This document shows positions 6,114-9,555 of a stretch of DNA of 9,555 bases, in pieces (position 1 is the stretch's first letter; each line of letters opens with the position of its first letter). The position numbers and the translations under genes were made by a program. The notes below the pieces were generated by a model that searched no databases, was not told the origin of the DNA, and was given only the letters and a program-made list of their open reading frames with translations. The stretch is from Lachnospiraceae bacterium (lineage in GTDB: Bacteria > Bacillota > Clostridia > Lachnospirales > Lachnospiraceae), in NCBI GenBank assembly GCA_014804565.1, contig JAAUZN010000014.1, positions 29,101 through 38,655 on the forward strand. The letters are read 5' to 3'.

Positions 6114-6119
6114 ATTATA
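6114..6119 (-). promoter_or_regulatory. -10 element of the toxin promoter
   Basis: A perfect TATAAT on the minus strand, giving a start near 6107 and a leader of about 64 bases. At 17 bases upstream the -35 position reads AAAAGA, far from consensus. A TTGACA lies only one base before the -10, which is useless as a -35. The toxin promoter therefore looks much weaker than that of the antisense RNA, as expected of a type I pair. Confidence 0.55.
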
Positions 6120-6132
6120 TTGTCAATGTGCG

Positions 6133-6155
6133 GTAATCTTTTAAAATGAGATTAC
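6133..6155. repeat. Inverted repeat at the toxin -35 region
   Basis: GTAATCT (6133-6139) and AGATTAC (6149-6155) are exact inverted copies, 9 bases apart, spanning the toxin -35 position and the last codon of the upstream minus-strand gene. No U tract follows, so it is a poor terminator. The GTAAT/ATTAC half-sites recall those in the repressor operators around 7000-7114. Confidence 0.5.
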
Positions 6156-6436
6156 ATCAAAATGAAATCCTTCACTTCCTTTGCAGTGATATCCCGTCCA
6201 AGAGCAATACTCGCCGCCTGTACAGGGGTGAATTTTAGATACTTGGAAAGTGCATGCACATCAATTAGGTCAAAATTTATAGGATGAGCTTTTTTCTTTC
6301 TAAATGTCGTAAGGCTCATATTGAGATGCTCTGCGAGAAATTCATCGGATATGGCATATCTTTCCTGATTCCCCGCTATGATTGCACGGATTATACGGTT
6401 TCGTTCTTCTTGTGGTGATGGTTTTAACTTTGGCAT
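6152..6436 (-). CDS. Small helix-turn-helix protein next to the phage repressor
   Basis: A 94-residue basic protein not assigned to a named family. Residues 27-85 read as an XRE/lambda-repressor-like helix-turn-helix: SDEFLAEHLNMSLTTFRKKK (30-49) is a turn-helix unit, followed by HALSKYLKFTPVQAASIAL (60-78). Start ATG 6436 (MPKLKPSPQEERNR) has AAAGGA about nine bases upstream. It lies 24 bases behind the repressor on the same strand, so it is probably co-transcribed in the lysogen. It may be an accessory regulator, partner of the repressor or antirepressor. The sequence does not decide, and calling it a DNA-binding protein is itself an inference. Confidence 0.75.
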   Translation of the reverse strand: MPKLKPSPQEERNRIIRAIIAGNQERYAISDEFLAEHLNMSLTTFRKKKAHPINFDLIDVHALSKYLKFTPVQAASIALGRDITAKEVKDFILM

Positions 6437-6460
6437 GTCGGTTTTCCTTTGTGTTTTGGG

Positions 6461-6952
6461 TTATTCTTGAGACGGGGGTTTTTTCGTTTTTTTTCTGATT
6501 CTGTATTCAGGTATTTTGGTTAGTAGAGCTAATTGTGAAACAGCACTCCCTTTTCCTTCTAAATTTAACATTTCAAAGCGTTCTAATAATTTGTATTTAA
6601 GTTCTGCTTCTGATATTTTTTTTCTGTCATTTTTTGTTTTTGGTGGGTTTAAACTACTAAAGCCACATTCAGCCCAAATTTGCTGCACATAATCCTCTAA
6701 TTTAACTTCATCCGCCATATCAGGTAAGGAAAGGGGCTCTCTGGATATATCATCATAGTTATCACCAACTAAATCAGATATTGAAACATGGAGTACATCA
6801 GCTATTTTATGAAGAGAGCCTATTTTAGGTTTTCGCTTATCATTTTCCCAAAGATTTAACGCAGATTGAGAAAAACCGCACATATCAGAAAGTTGCTTTT
6901 GTGTTAGCTCTTTTTGTACTCGCAATTCCAAAATTTTTTTACCTATGGTCAT
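6461..6952 (-). CDS. CI-like lysogeny repressor, XRE family, without a peptidase domain
   Basis: A 163-residue protein. Residues 1-62 are a clear XRE (HTH_3) domain, with KELTQKQLSDMCGFSQSALN at 14-33 and WENDKRKPKIGSLHKIADVL at 35-54. The C-terminal part (110-150) carries the LLERFEMLNLEGKGS and LTKIPEYR signature common at the end of repressors in Firmicute prophages. There is no S24/LexA-type peptidase domain, so RecA-stimulated self-cleavage is not expected. Start ATG 6952 has GGAGGTG at ideal distance. It is divergent from a Cro-like gene across an operator array, so it most likely keeps the element lysogenic and regulates itself. A role as repressor rather than activator follows from position. 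Confidence 0.9.
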   Translation of the reverse strand: MTIGKKILELRVQKELTQKQLSDMCGFSQSALNLWENDKRKPKIGSLHKIADVLHVSISDLVGDNYDDISREPLSLPDMADEVKLEDYVQQIWAECGFSSLNPPKTKNDRKKISEAELKYKLLERFEMLNLEGKGSAVSQLALLTKIPEYRIRKKTKKPPSQE

Positions 6953-7006
6953 ATCGGCACCTCCATGACCATGATAACAAAAGTCATATTTGTTGTAAAC
7001 ATTTAT

Positions 7007-7035
7007 AGAATATTACTTCTGCAATAAAATGTCAA
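7007..7035 (-). promoter_or_regulatory. Leftward promoter of the repressor operon
   Basis: On the minus strand: TTGACA (7035-7030), 17 bases, TATTCT (7012-7007). The predicted start near 7000 leaves a leader of about 48 bases before the repressor ATG. An operator lies within the spacer, consistent with autoregulation. Confidence 0.7.
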
Positions 7036-7055
7036 CAAAAATATTGCAAAAGTAA

Positions 7056-7084
7056 TTGACAAATATTTTATAAAGATGTAATAT
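7056..7084 (+). promoter_or_regulatory. Rightward early promoter before the Cro-like gene
   Basis: TTGACA at 7056-7061, 17 bases, TAATAT at 7079-7084. The -35 overlaps the end of one operator. Start is expected near 7091, about 37 bases before the Cro-like ATG. Confidence 0.65.
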
Positions 7085-7089
7085 TACAT
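7076..7089. repeat. Perfect 14-base palindrome over the rightward -10
   Basis: ATGTAATATTACAT is its own reverse complement. It covers the -10 and is built of the same GTAAT/ATTAC half-sites as the operators but back to back, with no central spacer. It could bind the Cro-like protein in a different register or be an incidental result of an AT-rich promoter. Confidence 0.5.
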
Positions 7090-7127
7090 TGCAAACGAAT
7101 ATTACAAAAGTAATAAAGGAGGAGGCT

Positions 7128-7322
7128 ATGAAAATCAGTAGAGACAAAATTGATATTTGCCGGGCAAGAAAGAAAAAGAGCGTCAGTGCTCTGGCAGAAG
7201 CCTACGGTGTGAGTCGGGCAAGGATGAATGTTATTCTCAACCAAAGGGAAGTGTCTGTTGTTTCAGCTGGAAGGTTGGCGGATGCCCTTGGCGTTGATGT
7301 AACCGAAATCATTGAAGATTAA
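7128..7322 (+). CDS. Cro-like XRE-family regulator
   Basis: A 64-residue protein that is essentially one helix-turn-helix domain: SVSALAEAYGVSRARMNVIL (21-40) is the turn-helix core, followed by VVSAGRLADALGVDVTEIIE (44-63). ATG 7128 is chosen because AAAGGAGGAG ends four bases before it; an upstream in-frame start at 7089 lies within the promoter and would have no ribosome site. It is the first rightward gene, divergent from the CI-like repressor, so it probably plays the Cro role by repressing the repressor promoter and favouring the lytic programme. It could instead be a general early regulator. Confidence 0.88.
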   Translation: MKISRDKIDICRARKKKSVSALAEAYGVSRARMNVILNQREVSVVSAGRLADALGVDVTEIIED

Positions 7323-7348
7323 AAAGCAGTATTTCAAGGCAGAAAGGG

Positions 7349-7585
7349 GTGAGAAAGACGGACTTTGTAGAAAAAGTATTTACGGAAGTCACAGATGAAC
7401 AAGTGGATGCAGTTTTATATCAAGCTATGTTTGATGAAACAATTCGGCTTCGTAGATGTATGTGTAAGGCAGAGCGAAGCAGCATAAGAAAGTTCCTTAC
7501 GGAAGCTTATCAATTGTTTGCTGGAAAACGGAGCCCCAATGTGCATCAAGATACAACTCGAGAAAATGAGCTGCTACTATCGTAA
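7349..7585 (+). CDS. Small early phage protein of unknown function
   Basis: A predicted 78-residue protein I do not recognise. The first 60 residues look like a normal charged, helical protein (FVEKVFTEVTDEQVDAVLYQ, then RLRRCMCKAERSSIRKFLTE). The last 20 (about SPNVHQDTTRENELLLS) are less convincing. The only in-frame start is GTG 7349, with AAGG nine bases upstream. It lies 26 bases after the Cro-like gene. Its last 89 bases overlap the end of an opposing membrane-protein gene, so the C-terminus may be an aberrant tail created when that gene was acquired. Real but possibly truncated. Confidence 0.55.
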   Translation: MRKTDFVEKVFTEVTDEQVDAVLYQAMFDETIRLRRCMCKAERSSIRKFLTEAYQLFAGKRSPNVHQDTTRENELLLS

Positions 7586-8000
7586 TAATCCAATATATGA
7601 GATGGAACAAGTACATAAGTATTTGCGGTGGATAAAGATTGATTCCTTCAAATATGTACTTTGGAAGAAAAAGCCAGTAAAAAGGATTGAAGCATTGAAA
7701 TATCCGAAATTTATATGTTCCGATTGTTTTATTAAATACCAAGTCAAGCGATTCGGATTGACTGGTATCAGTAAGAAAATGGGATATCCAACTCATGGTA
7801 TTGGCATTATCGGATTTTTGGTAAGCAATCATGTTGGTTTTTGCATTATTAAATAGACTCTCAGCAAAAGGAATAAGTTGTGCGAGATTCTTTGCTTGCT
7901 TTTTGAATTTGTTATAGCAAAAGTAAGTTCCTAGTAAACGCAATATGTTAAGCAAAAGCTTTAGGATCACAATTGTAAAAAATATTATCAATATGTACAT
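7497..8000 (-). CDS. Predicted membrane protein, antisense to the early operon (likely moron)
   Basis: A 167-residue protein of unknown family. Residues 2-24 (MYILIIFFTIVILKLLLNIL start) form a strong transmembrane segment, residues 30-100 are a mostly polar region, residues 104-117 are aromatic-rich (FNPFYWLFLP), and 126-150 (QILMYLFHLIYWIITIVAAH) are a second membrane span. ATG 8000 has AAAGGAG six bases upstream and an extended -10 (TGCTATAAT) about 30 bases upstream, so it has its own expression signals. It is AT-rich and points against the surrounding early genes, the usual arrangement of a gene expressed from the prophage for the benefit of phage or host, such as superinfection exclusion. 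That role is inferred from layout only. The opposite-strand frame at 7518-7856 lacks a ribosome site. Confidence 0.75.
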   Translation of the reverse strand: MYILIIFFTIVILKLLLNILRLLGTYFCYNKFKKQAKNLAQLIPFAESLFNNAKTNMIAYQKSDNANTMSWISHFLTDTSQSESLDLVFNKTIGTYKFRIFQCFNPFYWLFLPKYIFEGINLYPPQILMYLFHLIYWIITIVAAHFLELYLDAHWGSVFQQTIDKLP

Positions 8001-8028
8001 TGTTTTCTCCTTTACATTTGATAAGAAA

Positions 8029-8037
8029 ATTATAGCA
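8029..8037 (-). promoter_or_regulatory. Extended -10 promoter of the antisense membrane gene
   Basis: The minus strand reads TGCTATAAT: a perfect -10 preceded by the TG extension, which can work without a good -35. The -35 position reads ACTTTA, a poor match. The start is expected near 8022, about 20 bases before the ATG. It overlaps the leader of the plus-strand replication gene. Confidence 0.65.
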
Positions 8038-8065
8038 CAAAAGTAAGGAGGTAAAGTGGAGATTT

Positions 8066-8824
8066 GTGAGAAATGAAGATTCAGGGTTTATAAAAATCCA
8101 TAGAAAGATTATTGAATGGCCTTGGTACACTGATATCAATACCTGCCGGCTTTTTATTCATATGATCTTAAGAGCAAACTGGAAGGAGGGAAGATTCAGA
8201 GATACAACGGTGCCTCGTGGTTCCTTCGTGTCGTCACTTGACAAGCTGTCGGAAGAAACTTTGCTTACAAAACGTGAAATACGAACTGCAATTTCACACT
8301 TAAAAGCGACAGGCGAGGTGGTAGTCAAAACAACCAACAGATATAGCATATTTACTGTAAAAAACTATGATCTATATCAATGCGATGACACACAGAGAGA
8401 CATAGAAGCGACAGACAGGCGTCACTCTGACGACATTCTAACGACATTGATAGAAGAAAGAGAAGAAAGGAAAGAAGATTTAAGAAATATCATAAATGAT
8501 ATTTCTTGCCCGGAGCCGCCAAAAGCCGCTCTGTACGCAAACGGCATATCGTTGCCGCTTAATGATAAAAGTTTTTTTGAAGTCCCGATGGACAAGATCA
8601 CCCTGTGGATGGAGACTTATCCAGCCGTAGATGTTGAGCAGGAACTCCGGCGCATGATCGCGTGGTTGGAGGCGAATCCGGCCAAGAGAAAGACCAGACG
8701 CGGCATCGAAAGGTTTATCAATTCTTGGCTTGCCAGAACCCAGGACAGCGGCGGCAGTAAAGGACAGAAGGAGGGGGACTTGAAGCATGGAAACAAAGAA
8801 GATAGCCGCTCCTTCTCGCTCTGA
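8066..8824 (+). CDS. Phage replication initiator / replisome organizer
   Basis: A 252-residue protein. Residues 6-105 match the N-terminal domain of phage replisome-organizer proteins: SGFIKIHRKIIEWPWYTD at 6-23, VPRGSFVSSLDKLSEET at 49-65, and a winged-helix segment LTKREIRTAISHLKATGEV (67-85) ending in the YDLYQ strand. A charged linker (106-150) follows. The C-terminal domain (158-225) has WMETYPAVDVEQELRRMIAW and NPAKRKTRRGIERFINSWL, common in this class. Such proteins bind the phage origin and recruit the helicase loader. Start GTG 8066 is the only in-frame start, with GGAG at 8058-8061; a much better AAGGAGG lies at 8045-8051. Its end overlaps the DnaC-like gene by 38 bases. Confidence 0.88.
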   Translation: MRNEDSGFIKIHRKIIEWPWYTDINTCRLFIHMILRANWKEGRFRDTTVPRGSFVSSLDKLSEETLLTKREIRTAISHLKATGEVVVKTTNRYSIFTVKNYDLYQCDDTQRDIEATDRRHSDDILTTLIEEREERKEDLRNIINDISCPEPPKAALYANGISLPLNDKSFFEVPMDKITLWMETYPAVDVEQELRRMIAWLEANPAKRKTRRGIERFINSWLARTQDSGGSKGQKEGDLKHGNKEDSRSFSL

Positions 8825-9555
8825 GGTCTGCCCTATCTGTGGCGGCATGATGTGGAAAACCTATGATGTCGGTTACATACCTGACTATGGTTTTGCTCAT
8901 CCGTTCGCTGAGGCGTGTGAGAAGTGCCGTGCCAAATACCGGGCTGAGGATGAAACCGGGGTGCCGATGGAATATTGCCGGGCTGAGTTGGATAAATTCA
9001 ATTTCAACGCTTACTCTTCGGACACGAAAAACATGGAGAAGATCGCATACGACTTTCTCGAAAATTTTGAAACAAGGTGGGAGGCAAAGAAAGTGGGGCC
9101 GTATCTGTGGAGTGAAAAACCGGGGAGCGGAAAAACCTTTCTGTTGTGCTGCCTAGCGAGATCCGTGATGATCAAGTATGACCTGCAGATGCGCTTTGTG
9201 ACTGCAAGCGATTATATTGCAGCTGTCGGGGACAGTTTTAAGCGGGAACGTGGAGAACATGACAGGAGCCAGGTGTATCGTGACTGCAGGCTGTTGGTGC
9301 TCGATGATCTGGGGGCTGAAAAGAAGGGAGATTGGCAGGAATCTGAAATGTTCAGACTCATAAACGGGCGGCTAAATCATGGAAAGGTTACAATGTTTAG
9401 TTCCAATATGCCGCCGTGGGATTTAAGAGTAAACAGCAGGATGGTAAGCAGAATCCGTAAGGCATCCATTGTATTGAGAATGCCAGAGGAAAGTATTCGG
9501 GACAAGCAGTCGGATGCAAGACAGGCTGAATTTTTGAAGGATATTTTAGGTGAGA
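8787..9555 (+). CDS. DnaC-like helicase loader ATPase (3' end outside window)
   Basis: 256 residues are visible and the frame is still open at the window end. Translation gives an N-terminal zinc-ribbon-like region with C15, C18, C44 and C47 (CPIC and CEKC pairs), then an AAA+ domain: P-loop EKPGSGKT at 110-117, Walker B LLVLDDLG at 169-176, sensor I-like FSSN at 204-207 and a basic SRIRK at 221-225. This order fits phage DnaC/DnaI-type loaders that place the replicative helicase on DNA. The first P-loop position, usually Gly or Ala, is Glu110. ATG 8787 follows AAGGAGGGGG at 8768-8777. It overlaps the preceding organizer gene, so the two are co-translated and likely act together. The end LKDILGE suggests the gene finishes soon after the edge. 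Confidence 0.92.
   Translation, partial: METKKIAAPSRSEVCPICGGMMWKTYDVGYIPDYGFAHPFAEACEKCRAKYRAEDETGVPMEYCRAELDKFNFNAYSSDTKNMEKIAYDFLENFETRWEAKKVGPYLWSEKPGSGKTFLLCCLARSVMIKYDLQMRFVTASDYIAAVGDSFKRERGEHDRSQVYRDCRLLVLDDLGAEKKGDWQESEMFRLINGRLNHGKVTMFSSNMPPWDLRVNSRMVSRIRKASIVLRMPEESIRDKQSDARQAEFLKDILGE

Larger units (their letters stand above)
5849..6119. repeat. Repeats linking the antisense RNA and toxin mRNA starts
   Basis: Two relationships coexist. As an inverted repeat, both transcripts begin alike: TATAATATGCTTA, a short variable stretch, then GGGAGCCGG (5849-5874 on plus, 6119-6094 on minus). As a direct repeat, GGTGAGTGCACGTCACCCG (5877-5895) matches 6078-6096 at 17 of 19 positions. Because the two RNAs are read in opposite directions, the direct repeat makes them complementary. 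The toxin leader can form a matching hairpin with loop CGTGCTC (6089-6083), complementary at six of seven positions to the antisense loop. Confidence 0.75.
6974..7114. promoter_or_regulatory. Array of four related repressor operators
   Basis: Four 14-base sites share the partly palindromic form ATTAC-NNNN-GTAAT: ATAACAAAAGTCAT (6974-6987), ATTACTTCTGCAAT (7012-7025), ATTGCAAAAGTAAT (7043-7056) and ATTACAAAAGTAAT (7101-7114, perfect arms). Centre-to-centre distances are 38, 31 and 58 bases. The second lies in the spacer of the leftward promoter, the third touches the -35 of the rightward promoter and the fourth lies downstream of that promoter start. This fits binding by the CI-like and Cro-like proteins as a bistable switch. 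Confidence 0.75.
4583..9555. mobile_element. Left part of an integrated temperate phage or phage-like element (right end outside window)
   Basis: Straight after tRNA-Met the order is integrase, toxin/antisense-RNA locus, two minus-strand regulators, operator region, Cro-like protein, small early genes, replication organizer and DnaC-like loader. This is the standard left arm of a temperate siphophage of Firmicutes. No structural or conjugation genes fall in the window, so a phage-derived island or an integrative element with phage-like control cannot be excluded. The left boundary is set at the tRNA end by inference; the exact attachment core needs the other end. Confidence 0.85.

Noticed and set aside
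6120..6125. TTGACA on the minus strand beside the toxin -10
   Set aside because: It lies one base from the -10 and cannot act as its -35; no suitable -10 lies 16-18 bases downstream.
7518..7856. A 112-residue plus-strand frame
   Set aside because: It begins at a TTG with no ribosome site and lies fully opposite the membrane-protein gene, which has a promoter, a strong ribosome site and membrane spans.
8863..9156. A 97-residue plus-strand frame
   Set aside because: It is a shifted reading of the DnaC-like gene, which has the Walker motifs and stays open to the window end.
1..9555. CRISPR array, insertion sequence or rRNA
   Set aside because: No regularly spaced repeats, transposase frame or rRNA-like sequence was seen.

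Overview
The window joins a stretch of core chromosome (1 to about 4582) to the first 5 kb of an integrated phage-like element (about 4583 to the right edge). The gene families, Gram-positive-style Shine-Dalgarno sites and consensus promoters suggest a low-to-mid GC Firmicute of the class Clostridia, plausibly Lachnospiraceae. That placement is an inference from gene families, not a phylogeny.

Host side, all on the plus strand: the 3' end of carB; a small tautomerase closely resembling E. coli PptA; a RelB/DinJ-type antitoxin and RelE/ParE-type toxin pair with its own promoter; queH (queuosine synthesis); argS with a clear promoter; and a promoter driving tRNA-Val(UAC) and tRNA-Met(CAU). A hairpin terminator just after tRNA-Met has U tracts on both strands and also serves the convergent integrase gene.

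Element side: a tyrosine recombinase (minus strand) ends 35 bases from tRNA-Met, the usual geometry for integration at a tRNA 3' end. Upstream of it lie several hairpins, including one with the form of an intrinsic terminator in the integrase leader. Next comes a compact type I toxin-antitoxin-like locus: a 27-residue membrane peptide of holin-like-toxin type (minus) facing a convergent small RNA (plus) with a perfect consensus promoter. Then follows a lysogeny switch: a 94-residue helix-turn-helix protein and a CI-like repressor (minus), four related operators with two divergent promoters, and a Cro-like protein (plus). The early rightward region holds a small unknown gene, an oppositely oriented AT-rich membrane-protein gene with its own promoter (a likely lysogenic-conversion 'moron'), a replication initiator/organizer and a DnaC-like helicase loader cut by the window end.

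How the parts fit: leftward transcription from the repressor promoter would pass the 94-residue gene and the toxin locus toward the integrase, with the terminator-like hairpin before int as a possible gate. Rightward transcription would express the Cro-like protein and the replication module. The least routine parts are the toxin/antisense locus with matched hairpin loops, the structured int leader and the antisense membrane gene.
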